A DNA stretch of 64,000 bases from JAEINY01 sp942490535 (GTDB lineage: Bacteria > Bacteroidota > Bacteroidia > Bacteroidales > Marinilabiliaceae). The stretch is from NCBI GenBank assembly GCA_942490535.1, contig CALNXQ010000008.1:744001-808000 (forward strand), written 5' to 3'. This document shows positions 17,250 through 25,556 of the stretch, in pieces. The position numbers were made by a program, and so were the translations under genes. The notes beneath the pieces are model-generated. The model was not told where the DNA came from. It was given only the letters and a program-made list of their open reading frames with translations, and ran no database searches. The number at the start of each line of letters is the position of its first letter. Positions within the stretch are counted from its first letter, which is position 1.

Positions 17250-17495
17250 CTATTTGTTCTTTTTAGTAGCTTTCAGATAGAGCTGCTCAACTTTTTCCCT
17301 CGCCCAGGGTGTTTTCCTTAAAAATTTAAGACTGGAGTTGATCGAAGGGTCCTTTTTAAAACAATTGATGTTGATTTTCATGGCCAATCGTTCCCAACCA
17401 TACTGTGCGACCAAGGCCTCCAATATGGTTGCCAGTTTAATCCCGTGCAATGGGTTATTGAGTTGTTCTTTGTGAGAAGGGCTTTTATCGTCCAT
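17250..17495 (-). CDS. VF530-family DNA-binding protein
   Basis: An 81-aa protein of the VF530/DUF2132 family. Motifs that fit are NPLHGIKLATILEALV, YGWERLAMKININCFKKDPS and SSLKFLRKTPWAREKVE. Family members form a compact helical domain with proposed DNA-binding function; the biological role is not established. Stands alone between the antiporter gene and a terminator hairpin. Confidence 0.88.
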   Translation of the reverse strand: MDDKSPSHKEQLNNPLHGIKLATILEALVAQYGWERLAMKININCFKKDPSINSSLKFLRKTPWAREKVEQLYLKATKKNK

Positions 17496-17644
17496 AATAG
17501 GTGTATTAATTCATGAGTATTAAAATCGCCTGCAGCAATCTATTGAATTCATTCGGTTTATCAATCATTGAAAATGAGCCATCGTAACAAAACCTCGTTT
17601 AATCGGTTCATTTCAGTCCGAATTTAGTAAACATTGGGTAAAAG

Positions 17645-17675
17645 AAATCCCGCATCTGCTATTTGTGCGGGATTT
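17645..17675. terminator. Bidirectional intrinsic terminator
   Basis: AAATCCCGCA / TGCGGGATTT, a perfect 10-bp stem with an 11-nt loop, T-rich on both sides. Downstream of the membrane gene at 17726. Confidence 0.75.
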
Positions 17676-17725
17676 TATTTCGGTGAATTCATTCAGTACA
17701 CCACAGCATCGTGTGGTTTCATTCA

Positions 17726-18178
17726 TTACAGCTGACTGGCAAATAGCATGGTCAGCGGCAGAACAATAATCAACATCAAGGCATAAAGAGATAAAACCAC
17801 GATGGTACATATCCCCATGAATTTAAACAGCGACTTTAAGTTTTTGAAGCCGTCCGTGATGGTGGGTTGATCATTTGCATTTAAACCATTTCTTATCTGA
17901 ATGGAAAACTTATACAAATAAGTAACCGGAAAATAATAGATGGCTGCGATCACCAGATAAACAAAGCCAAATAAGCCCATGGGAAAGCCCGTGTCTGCAA
18001 GATGACTGGCAATGGAAAATCCAATCATCACAAAGATTGAAAGCAGCACCATCAGGCCAATGCCAACATATCCCACAATGGCCAAAAACTTTCCCCATTT
18101 AGCCGATTCTTTCAGGTAAGTGCTTATTTCGCCTCCATTTGCAAAGGGATTATCGACTTGTTGATTAACATTCTCCAT
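17726..18178 (-). CDS. DUF5362-family membrane protein
   Basis: A 150-aa protein with a hydrophilic N-terminus (QVDNPFANGGEISTYLKESA) and four hydrophobic helices (~28-55, 65-85 and 115-147), with KFSIQIRNGLNANDQPTITD as the loop between the second and third pairs. This layout and the loop are as in Bacteroidetes DUF5362 proteins. Function unknown. Followed directly by a terminator, so it is probably transcribed alone. Confidence 0.75.
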   Translation of the reverse strand: MENVNQQVDNPFANGGEISTYLKESAKWGKFLAIVGYVGIGLMVLLSIFVMIGFSIASHLADTGFPMGLFGFVYLVIAAIYYFPVTYLYKFSIQIRNGLNANDQPTITDGFKNLKSLFKFMGICTIVVLSLYALMLIIVLPLTMLFASQL

Positions 18179-18503
18179 TTTAATACATTTTATTTACTCG
18201 CTCCTACTCGTCTGGCTTTTCAGAATACGCCCCGTTTTTTTAGGTGAAATCTGGTCTTCACACTGGCATTACTAGTGCCAAATGTAATAATTTTAAGTAA
18301 AACGAAGGACACCATGGCTGGTCGATCCTGAAATTCATGCCCTCCATTTGTTAGCCGCCAAGGCTCTAAGACACGAAGTCTATTTTTCAACCGGCCATAC
18401 CTTGTGTCACTTAGAGCATTTGTGGTCAATAGAAAATAGTATCCCATTTCAACATCAAAGCACCACCCCATCTTCCCACTCCCACTATTGTTATCGTGTC
18501 TGT
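18179..18503. other. Non-coding stretch with a degenerate palindromic repeat
   Basis: No gene. GCCGCCAAGGCTCTAAGACAC (split over ~18352-18373) and CTTGTGTCACTTAGAGC (~18402-18418) form an imperfect inverted repeat. The wording of the arms resembles the dispersed ACCGCAAAGGCGC repeats at 36.1 and 37.7 kb, so this may be a decayed relative. Confidence 0.4.
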
Positions 18504-19013
18504 TTAGTTTAAATAGCGCTCCGGAATTTTTACCGTTTCCGTTTCACTGTCCCAGATGAGATTGACAATCCACCACCTCCCCTGGTCATAAACCAGTTGA
18601 AAACTATTTATGCCGCGTTCAATTTCACCTTCATTGGCAATGCTGGCTCCATAGGATTGAAAAACATGAGCGATGTTGCCAAAGACATCCACTTTGTTTT
18701 TATAGGCATACTCATGAAAGCCATTGTCCATATACCAGGTCCCTGCTTTGGCGATAAACTCAGGGATGGTGTTAATTTTCACCCAGGAGCTGTCGTTCCG
18801 GTGAAAAACCACATTCAACTGGGCCGTTGGCAGAAATAAATTCCGAAACCGCACCCAATCACGCTCAACACCCTTGTCACCTGAAATGGACGCCAGGACC
18901 GCAGTAACGATGTTCTCCGGCGTGGCCACATCGGTGGCGTAGCGCTCATTGTCATTTTGGCCTTCTCCTAAAAAGGGCGTCAGGAGCAGACATAGTATCA
19001 AAAAAATCTTCAT
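18504..19013 (-). CDS. Secreted SnoaL/NTF2-like protein
   Basis: A 169-aa protein with a signal peptide (MKIFLILCLLLTPFLGEGQ) and an NTF2-like cone fold: a helical start with PENIVTAVLASISGDKGVE, then beta strands with AHVFQSYGAS, GINSFQLVYDQGRWWIVNLI. This is the DUF4440/SnoaL type used for small-molecule binding or, rarely, catalysis. The longer frame up to 19106 starts within the preceding gene and lacks a signal sequence. Substrate unknown. Confidence 0.75.
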   Translation of the reverse strand: MKIFLILCLLLTPFLGEGQNDNERYATDVATPENIVTAVLASISGDKGVERDWVRFRNLFLPTAQLNVVFHRNDSSWVKINTIPEFIAKAGTWYMDNGFHEYAYKNKVDVFGNIAHVFQSYGASIANEGEIERGINSFQLVYDQGRWWIVNLIWDSETETVKIPERYLN

Positions 19014-19048
19014 AATGCTTCCAGTTAGGTATGCGTTACGGCTTGTCC

Positions 19049-19249
19049 TTACCGCTGCTTGTTTCTTTTCCTTTGCATTTGCTGAAAAACCAGAGCCACG
19101 CCCCATAACGCCAAACCGATGGCGCCCACAACCATACCGGGCGTGTCATGATGCCATATTTTCAATAACATCCCTGCCATAAAAATGAATAACGCCAGGT
19201 ACTTAAGTAATCCTATTTCTTTTCCAGTCTTTAACATACTCGTGTTCAT
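19049..19249 (-). CDS. Small membrane protein (66 aa)
   Basis: Two membrane helices (YLALFIFMAGMLLKI and GMVVGAIGLALWGVALVFQQ) with a short His/Asp loop (WHHDTPG) between them and a basic C-terminus (RKRNKQR). The plan resembles the first part of gliding-motor GldL-like proteins but is far too short; I give no family. It starts ~110 bp from the previous gene and its stop is 36 bp from the start of the SnoaL-like gene, so the two may share a transcript. Confidence 0.6.
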   Translation of the reverse strand: MNTSMLKTGKEIGLLKYLALFIFMAGMLLKIWHHDTPGMVVGAIGLALWGVALVFQQMQRKRNKQR

Positions 19250-19356
19250 TATTCTTTAAAGGTTCCAACAATTTATGCTTTCGTCTTGACACCATTTATG
19301 TTGTCACCGCCAACCGTCTGCCTCAGCCAGACACGCCCTAGGGCGGTGTATGGTGC

Positions 19357-19863
19357 TTAGTCTTCTAATTCCAGATCCAGCTGCCGCCCCTCTTCACCGG
19401 CTTTTGTGTCCATGTGATGACCGACCGCCATGCCAACCATCATCCCCAGGGGCAGGCCTATGCCAATAAATGCCATGTTATCCAGAATCAAAGCAAAAAC
19501 AACCCCCAGTGGCATACCAAACACGGCCATGCCTTGAGCCAGCCACATATTCCGATAATGGCCTTTGGTCACCAGCCGGAGTTCTGTTTCCAGTAATTTA
19601 AGAATCTCTGATTGCGTTGTAGCCAATAATTTTCCCGCCTCTTTTTCGGAGCCGGTAAACCCATTGATTGCTTCAATACCCCCATTGATGGTACTTACTA
19701 TTTCACCAGGAAGTGCTTTGGCGTGCAAGGCCTTTAGCAATGTGCCCAATTGAACATAGGCAGTCTGGTGCTTTTGAGTGAGGGCCATGCTTGCGCCTGG
19801 AGCCAGGTGGAGTAATTTCATTTGTCCGGTTGAGGTATTCGCTATTGGATTTATTGCTGCCAC
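19357..19863 (-). CDS. Membrane protein with two C-terminal TM helices (168 aa)
   Basis: An Ala/Leu-rich helical N-terminal half (to ~95) is followed by two hydrophobic helices (MAVFGMPLGVVFALIL and IGIGLPLGMMVGMAVGHH) and an acidic tail ending LDLELED. Family not recognised. It lies between two minus-strand genes with 20-25 bp and ~107 bp gaps, suggesting a transcript shared with the secreted protein upstream. Confidence 0.6.
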   Translation of the reverse strand: MAAINPIANTSTGQMKLLHLAPGASMALTQKHQTAYVQLGTLLKALHAKALPGEIVSTINGGIEAINGFTGSEKEAGKLLATTQSEILKLLETELRLVTKGHYRNMWLAQGMAVFGMPLGVVFALILDNMAFIGIGLPLGMMVGMAVGHHMDTKAGEEGRQLDLELED

Positions 19864-19886
19864 AAAATAAGATTTAAATTCAATAC

Positions 19887-20420
19887 TTACTTTTTCTTTT
19901 TAGTAGAACTCCCCCATATTGCACCACCGGATGTATTGATGTAATCATCGCGTTCATTGCCCATTAATCCCTTTTCATCCGCATTCACCTTTTTCCAATT
20001 GTAGCGGCGGGCATCTTTGATCATTTTCTTTTTCTGGTCCCCTGTCATTAATTGCAAATCCACCGACTTAAACATTAACGAGTCCGCTATTACCACGACT
20101 CCTGCATCCTGCTTTTCGGCAGCCAAAAATTGGTTAATCTTATCTATGTTTTTGCCATAGGCCGCCACGGTTGAGCTATCGATTGCTATTGCAGTCCGTG
20201 AATCACCATAAAATTGAACCGTATACTGCTCATTCGTCCGGTATACCAAAGCATACTCAAAGGCTCTTATGCCATCTTCCTGAAATAAGTAATACATATA
20301 AGCTTCTTCCGACGATATGGTATCCCCCAGCGATGCATGGAGCTGAACGATTTGCGCCTGAGAAGGCACCCAACAAGAAAGGGTCAACAACACGGCGAGT
20401 AAACATCCTTTTATAGTCAT
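19887..20420 (-). CDS. Secreted protein of unknown function (177 aa)
   Basis: Starting at MTIKGCLLAVLLTLSC (20420), a signal peptide ends at SQAQ. The in-frame extension to 20531 has no start context. The mature part has alternating strands and a basic Lys-rich C-terminal tail (TSGGAIWGSSTKKKK). No recognised domain. Followed closely by the membrane gene at 19863 (23 bp), preceded by a beta-barrel gene ending at 20528. Confidence 0.6.
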   Translation of the reverse strand: MTIKGCLLAVLLTLSCWVPSQAQIVQLHASLGDTISSEEAYMYYLFQEDGIRAFEYALVYRTNEQYTVQFYGDSRTAIAIDSSTVAAYGKNIDKINQFLAAEKQDAGVVVIADSLMFKSVDLQLMTGDQKKKMIKDARRYNWKKVNADEKGLMGNERDDYINTSGGAIWGSSTKKKK

Positions 20421-20527
20421 AAACACAATTCTAAATTTAATAATTAACACATATTTTTCAGGTAACACATTGTCGGCATGTTTCTTTTCGTATCGGCCCA
20501 GCCGCATGAAGCGGCCCGGGTGCGCAT

Positions 20528-21172
20528 TCAATCAAAAGTTGCGCTTAGGTGAATACCAAAATTATTACTGTCAATTAACTCCTTGACATCGCCAGGGGGA
20601 TTGTTCGTTAATTTTGTTCGCTCATAGGCTAAAGCAAGGCCAAGTCCCCACCTTCTCGAAATCCACCACTCCTTTCCAATTTTTACTTGCATCGCAAATC
20701 CTTTCTCTGAAGCCACACGCATCTCTTTTTCACTATTCTCGATTGACACATTCCCCAAACCGATGGAGCCAGAGCAAAAGATATTCACCGGCATAATATA
20801 ATAGGTGAGTCCGCCTCCAATCATTGTTTCGCCAATGGAGATATCGCCGGAAGCCGTTTCAGTGTAGCCATTTGATGATACTTCCGGCCCCGACATCGAT
20901 TTGCTTGCCAGCGTAGCATGCAGAATTAAATTTTCAACCAGGGCATATCCAATCTTAAAATCAAATGCGGCACCAATGCCTTTAAAATGATAATCCGGTA
21001 AATTGGTTTCTTTTAATGAAATGCTGGCAGAATTAGCACCACCACACATCGATAAATAGAAAGCTTTGTGTTGATAGTAGTTACTTATTTTTCGTTCCCG
21101 ATCAGCTGTAGTCTGGGCCTTACAAATGGTGATAACAAATAGAAACAGGAAAGCTAATAATAATCTTTGCAT
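20528..21172 (-). CDS. Outer-membrane beta-barrel protein (214 aa)
   Basis: A signal peptide (LLLAFLFLFVITICKAQ) is followed by an amphipathic strand pattern of roughly eight antiparallel strands: FDFKIGYALVENLILHATLA, ISIGETMIGGGLTYYI, RWGLGLALAYER and the C-terminal FGIHLSATFD with the terminal aromatic typical of barrels. Small porin-like or OmpW/OmpA-like structural role; no specific family can be named. The 3' end abuts the next gene, suggesting a shared transcript. Confidence 0.7.
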   Translation of the reverse strand: MQRLLLAFLFLFVITICKAQTTADRERKISNYYQHKAFYLSMCGGANSASISLKETNLPDYHFKGIGAAFDFKIGYALVENLILHATLASKSMSGPEVSSNGYTETASGDISIGETMIGGGLTYYIMPVNIFCSGSIGLGNVSIENSEKEMRVASEKGFAMQVKIGKEWWISRRWGLGLALAYERTKLTNNPPGDVKELIDSNNFGIHLSATFD

Positions 21173-21295
21173 ACTAGGTTTAGTGAATGGTATTGCGTTA
21201 ATAACAGGTGCTTAATTAATGGAGTTATTTGCCTGTGGCCTCCTAAATATAATGCAGTAGGATAATGCCTCTTATTCATTGTTGTGTGTTCGGCT

Positions 21296-21877
21296 TTAGT
21301 ATTCACTCCAAATTCCATTTTTAAATAATTGAAACCATTTTTCAATTTCATTGTCAGGTTTCAGCTTTATTTTCTTAAAAATTTCAGTCGCAAATTCAAT
21401 GGGAGCAATTCCATTGGCTGTAATGATGTTTTTATCAGACACAGCCAATGTGTTTTTATAATTTTTTTGCCCGACATACTCCGGAACAACAGCTTTTAAA
21501 TAATTCAAATCGTTGCTTGTATGATTCAGTTTATCTAAAATCCCCAACTGTCCTAAATAAAAAGTTGCGCCACAAATTGCAGCCAGTGTTTTACCCATTT
21601 CAAACAGTTCTATAACCAGACTGTTAATCGCTGCTATTTCTCTTTTCTCCCAGGCTACTCCGCCCGGAAGAATTAACAACTCCACTTCTTCTATTTTTAA
21701 TTCAGTGAGTGATGTCGTTGGAATCACTTGTAAGCCACCCATTGACGTTACTTTAGCTCCTGTCTCCGAGAAATAAACCAAATCAAAACGGTCATCCTTA
21801 TAAATCTCTGGCGTGAGGTAAGCTATTTCCCAATCAGAATACCCATCAAACAGAAACACATATATTTTTTTCTTCAT
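21296..21877 (-). CDS. DJ-1/PfpI family protein
   Basis: A 193-aa protein of the glutamine-amidotransferase-like DJ-1/PfpI superfamily. The nucleophile elbow AAICGAT contains C102, and E17 in DWEIA matches the glutamate that poises the cysteine in DJ-1. KVTSMGGLQVIPT and LLILPGGVAWEK are also typical. Members act as protein or nucleotide repair deglycases, chaperones or isonitrile hydratases; the exact role cannot be told. It stands at the left end of the AT-rich accessory island, after two other orphan genes. Confidence 0.85.
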   Translation of the reverse strand: MKKKIYVFLFDGYSDWEIAYLTPEIYKDDRFDLVYFSETGAKVTSMGGLQVIPTTSLTELKIEEVELLILPGGVAWEKREIAAINSLVIELFEMGKTLAAICGATFYLGQLGILDKLNHTSNDLNYLKAVVPEYVGQKNYKNTLAVSDKNIITANGIAPIEFATEIFKKIKLKPDNEIEKWFQLFKNGIWSEY

Positions 21878-21949
21878 ATTATTTCCCTTTTAAGTTTGCG
21901 TGCGGTCTTTTATTTACTGATAAGCAAATTGCCAACAACCGTTTTATTG

Positions 21950-22516
21950 TTAATAGTATTTGTCAATGCCCCCAAATCCTTTAATCAGATGATTCTCTTT
22001 GGTCTTGCTGATGAAATTATTTAATCGCTTTTCAAACTCATCAGGTCGCCTTCTGGCACTTTCAATGTATGCAATTCGGATGCGTTTATAGGGTTCTGAA
22101 AAGGCGTGATAATTTTCCCAAACAGCATTATTGGATTTTAAGCGCTTTATGATGTCTTCTGGAAAATGAAATGCCTGTTGAATTATTTTGGAAACGTCAT
22201 CCCTAATTGATTTATGAATCAAGTTGTTTACAAAAAGCCATTTTAAGCGTTCGATGTTTGGTTGGGAGAAAGCTGAGTTTTTTCTTCTTTTGCAAAATCT
22301 TTGAATAGAAGTTTGTTCGTCTAATGATTTCACCGTACTATCGATCCATCCAAAACAGAGAGCTTCTTCAACAGCGTCATTATACAAGATTCGTTTATAA
22401 CCTGTCTTCTTCAACGGATACTCCAACCAAATATCATCTTCTGTCTCAAAATTAGCTTCCAGCCACTTTCGCCATTCTTTTCTATCAATGAAATATTTCG
22501 TTGTGAGTTCGTTCAT
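21950..22516 (-). CDS. YdeI/OmpD-associated family protein
   Basis: A 188-aa protein with EWRKWLEANFETEDDIWLEY, EEALCFGWIDSTVKSLD and FCKRRKNSAFSQPNIER, which are the hallmarks of this family; the C-terminus holds the RRPDEFEKRL helix. The molecular function is unknown; members have been linked to antimicrobial peptide resistance in enterobacteria. It sits in the AT-rich island between a DJ-1 gene and a secreted putative peptidase. Confidence 0.85.
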   Translation of the reverse strand: MNELTTKYFIDRKEWRKWLEANFETEDDIWLEYPLKKTGYKRILYNDAVEEALCFGWIDSTVKSLDEQTSIQRFCKRRKNSAFSQPNIERLKWLFVNNLIHKSIRDDVSKIIQQAFHFPEDIIKRLKSNNAVWENYHAFSEPYKRIRIAYIESARRRPDEFEKRLNNFISKTKENHLIKGFGGIDKYY

Positions 22517-22577
22517 TAAACTATTTCCTTATTTAGCCGACTTACGATCTTATTTGGCTTGTTCCCACACGTAATTA

Positions 22578-23942
22578 TTAGTTACAATTAAAAATTATCT
22601 CTTTTTCAGTTTTCATAGTTAAAGTTCCAGACCAAAAGACATTTATTCCTTCAACATTAATTTTAATACTATTATTGCCAACGTGAATATTATTTTGGTC
22701 AGCAAAAAGAATCAGGTTTTTCACAAACCATATTTCTTTACCTATTAATGTAACGGCCTTGTTATTTGTTATAAATAGTTCATTATCCTCACCACCCGAT
22801 AACTTTAATAAAGTGTGATGCAATACGGTACTATCATTTATTGATTCAGCATGCATTGGGTCAAATCCCCTAAATTGAGGATAGGTATTAAAACGGAGCG
22901 TAATTTTGACCCCTGCCTGTGTACTAAAATTGTTAAAGTTGTTTTGATGCTCTTGAATTTCTTGAGAAGTATGAAATTCACTTATGCTATAATACATGGG
23001 GTCAACATCTAACTCAACGACTTGTGGATGGAATTTGGAGATGAAAAAATCATATAATGAGACGTCGCCGGAATAATACTCTTTTTGCCAATTGTCAAAG
23101 TGGTTATTCAAAATAAAGCACATTGCCATCCCTGCTGCAAGGTGTCTTCGACGAAGGCTTTTTCGCCCAAAAAAAGGGGTACTTAAAACGCCAAAGAAAT
23201 GCTTTTCATTATAATTCTCTTTTAACTCTTCGCCAACAGATGCGAACTGATTATAAAATTTATATTCACAATAAAAAGCCGGCCCCTCCATGTTTTCAAC
23301 TGTTTTTTCATAGTCTAAATAACCTCCTATGATTTTTTCCCGCTCTTTTCTTAAACTATAAAACTGATTTACCAGGCGCTGAAAACTAATGCTATCTCGT
23401 TCAAAACATAATTTGTAGAGTAATTTTTGTTCCAATAGTTTTAATCCATCATTTGTAGAATTTTCAGGATAAGTCAATAAGTGAGCCGGGTTATCATATT
23501 TTATTTGCTTAATAAATGTGCGCTGATAAACATGGTGTAACTCATGAAAAAGTTCAGCATATACTTCTTCAGGACATGAATAATGATTCAATCCGTAGTC
23601 AACAATAGCGGTTAATACGCCATTAATCTCTATTTGGGTGGCCCCAAATAGTTGCCATTCTTTCTGAGTCCCAACATACAAATTGTCGGATATTTTTCTA
23701 AAACTGTCAGGTGGAGATGGGTGGTTATATAATAAAGCCGGACCATTAATTCGAAACAAACAGACGGGGGCCAGCTTCATTTCTTCCCATATATCATTTT
23801 TTGCTATTTCAGCATCCTTATAAAAATGACTAATTGATGAAACATATAGGTTATCAATGGCCTTTAGTTGTTCTTGTCCTTTTAGAAAGGAAATATTAAA
23901 TAAAAATATGAATAGTAGAATCGTAAGCTTTAAGTAACTCAT
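22578..23942 (-). CDS. Secreted protein with HExxH motif, putative metallopeptidase (454 aa)
   Basis: Signal peptide (LTILLFIFLFNISFLKG) followed by a helical domain with YAELFHELHHVYQRTF near residue 135, an HExxH zinc-binding helix; later ligands are not obvious. C-terminal ~110 residues are beta-rich (NSIKINVEGINVFWSGTLTM) and may be an accessory or binding domain. Family not recognised; a periplasmic or secreted zinc peptidase is the best guess. It follows directly after an attC-like palindrome (23965-24096) on the minus strand. Confidence 0.55.
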   Translation of the reverse strand: MSYLKLTILLFIFLFNISFLKGQEQLKAIDNLYVSSISHFYKDAEIAKNDIWEEMKLAPVCLFRINGPALLYNHPSPPDSFRKISDNLYVGTQKEWQLFGATQIEINGVLTAIVDYGLNHYSCPEEVYAELFHELHHVYQRTFIKQIKYDNPAHLLTYPENSTNDGLKLLEQKLLYKLCFERDSISFQRLVNQFYSLRKEREKIIGGYLDYEKTVENMEGPAFYCEYKFYNQFASVGEELKENYNEKHFFGVLSTPFFGRKSLRRRHLAAGMAMCFILNNHFDNWQKEYYSGDVSLYDFFISKFHPQVVELDVDPMYYSISEFHTSQEIQEHQNNFNNFSTQAGVKITLRFNTYPQFRGFDPMHAESINDSTVLHHTLLKLSGGEDNELFITNNKAVTLIGKEIWFVKNLILFADQNNIHVGNNSIKINVEGINVFWSGTLTMKTEKEIIFNCN

Positions 23943-23964
23943 TTTATTATTCGATTTTTATGTG

Positions 23965-24096
23965 TGGTAACGGTTCGAATATGAGGTCGTAGGGCACTTT
24001 GGAACACAAACCTATCAAGCCGTTACAATTTTTATTAAATGATATGAAGCTCAAATATAGCACTTTCCGCCCTATGCCTTATATTTATTGTTAGGT
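23965..24096. repeat. attC-like imperfect palindrome (132 bp)
   Basis: Arms TAACGG...ATATGAGG...TAGGGC (from 23968) and GCCCTATGCCTTATATTTATTGTTA (about 24069-24093, in two parts) pair across the element, which ends in GTTAGGT (24090-24096), a GTTRRRY match. It lies between the end of the defence-like operon (24209) and the next gene (23942), as an attC lies between cassette genes. Confidence 0.5.
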
Positions 24097-24208
24097 TTTC
24101 GTGCTTTATTCTCCACAGTCTGTCAAGCAGTGTGTTGGACTAGACATACTCTTAGACAAGTTTTGGTTTGTGTGTTAGCCCTTTTGAGCGACTTGGCAAT
24201 GTGTATGG

Positions 24209-24880
24209 CTATAGAGCGTCTGCATAACGGATTTCAGTTTTAAACTCTACTATTCTTTCAATTATCTGTTTTTTTTGACTTTTAGTCCATTTCTTCTCTA
24301 AAAGAACTTCGTTCAATTTCATATTGACTATATGATTTATACCTTTATAAAATCCATGAAACGAATCTGTTTTTACAGCTTTCTTTATTCCATAAATAAC
24401 AGAACTAACTAATACTTCCTTATAATAATCAAGTTGTTCTTCATTATAATCAAGCCAATAATCCTTAAAATTTTCCTGATTATGCTTAACATGTTCTTCA
24501 TCTGTTGGCATATCACCAAATGCAAAAAAGTTCTCAATAGAAATAGGGTTAGCCTTCATATTCTTCAAGTAGTCAACAGAATTGCAAGAAAATAAAACAA
24601 CTGAACACTCATCAAATAAAAGAGCACCATTTTGAATGTCAAAGAGTTTGCTTTTTTCTCCGTTTTTATTTGCTCCTCCAAATAATTCTCTTGTTGTACC
24701 ATGTCCTAAAAAAATAACAAGTTCTGTATCATCTGATATTGAATTAAATGAACTACCTGCCAGAGGCCTAACAACAACCGTTTGAGGCAACACCGATGTA
24801 ATAGTATTTACAATAGGCTCAAGAAAATCAATCGTTGAATCTACTGGGTAAATGACTAATATATTATTGAAGCTTTTCAT
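24209..24880 (-). CDS. Caspase/CHAT-like putative protease (223 aa), last gene of the defence-like operon
   Basis: The fold looks like a minimal caspase/CHAT protease: beta strand VIFLGHGTT with H60, then SVVLFSCNS with C99 about 40 residues later, the His-Gly and Cys arrangement of clan CD proteases. The C-terminal ~90 residues are helical. Such proteases in anti-phage systems (CRISPR-associated Csx29, Avs and gasdermin modules) act as effectors by cutting host or partner proteins. The start overlaps the receiver-like gene by 17 bp. Family membership is inferred from the His/Cys spacing and strand pattern; no database check was possible. Confidence 0.5.
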   Translation of the reverse strand: MKSFNNILVIYPVDSTIDFLEPIVNTITSVLPQTVVVRPLAGSSFNSISDDTELVIFLGHGTTRELFGGANKNGEKSKLFDIQNGALLFDECSVVLFSCNSVDYLKNMKANPISIENFFAFGDMPTDEEHVKHNQENFKDYWLDYNEEQLDYYKEVLVSSVIYGIKKAVKTDSFHGFYKGINHIVNMKLNEVLLEKKWTKSQKKQIIERIVEFKTEIRYADAL

Positions 24881-25556
24881 TGATATGAACGTAATGTGAT
24901 AAAGTTAATTCAAATATCTCGTCAAGGATATTTGAAACATCTGCATGAGACTCTTCAATTTTATCCGCTAATTCACTAAAAGTTAAAGTGTTATATTTGG
25001 GTGAAAATTGATTAATTACAGCATTTTCATCTTCGTAATTCCTGAGTTTGGAAGGAAGTATCTCATCAAGACTTGATTTTTTTAGGATGCCAATTGCCTC
25101 ATCTTTAAAATTTTTATCTAGAAAACTATCAATTTTTAAACCTATAATCTTTGCAAGTAGATTAACCTTTTGATTTACCGGAATGCTAGTAGTTGTGAAT
25201 ATATCACGTACAATAGCATCTCTTTTCCCTGATATCAAGAAAAAAGAGCACTTTTTAAACTTCGATATACCTCTCAACTTTGCTATAACATCTAAACCTT
25301 TAAATTTATCATTGTCACTATAATATTGGTCTACAACAACCAGATTGGGCTTAATTGAAACTAACCCTTTGATGATTCCACCAATTAGCTTATCAATATC
25401 TGGGTCTTTATTTTCATCCCAATACTCTCTGTCATTTGGGTTTATATATTTAGTGGTCAGATTGATTGATTCATTATTAAACAACTGAGTTTTTATGTTT
25501 TGAAGAACCTGTTTTTGTTCTTTGCCATCATCGATTAATAAAATTGCTTTTTCCAT
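24864..25556 (-). CDS. Receiver (REC)-like response regulator with C-terminal helical domain (230 aa)
   Basis: The first ~150 residues match a receiver domain: acidic pair D9/D10 in AILLIDDGKE, candidate phosphoacceptor D76 in LVVVDQYY, S109 in FFLISGKRD at the Thr/Ser position and K148 in FLDKNF at the conserved Lys position. A longer insert than usual lies between the acidic pair and D76. The C-terminal ~80 residues are helical with no HTH, so output is probably protein-protein. It overlaps the kinase-like gene by one base and the protease gene by 17 bp, consistent with relay from the former to the latter. Confidence 0.65.
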   Translation of the reverse strand: MEKAILLIDDGKEQKQVLQNIKTQLFNNESINLTTKYINPNDREYWDENKDPDIDKLIGGIIKGLVSIKPNLVVVDQYYSDNDKFKGLDVIAKLRGISKFKKCSFFLISGKRDAIVRDIFTTTSIPVNQKVNLLAKIIGLKIDSFLDKNFKDEAIGILKKSSLDEILPSKLRNYEDENAVINQFSPKYNTLTFSELADKIEESHADVSNILDEIFELTLSHYVHINEKLQ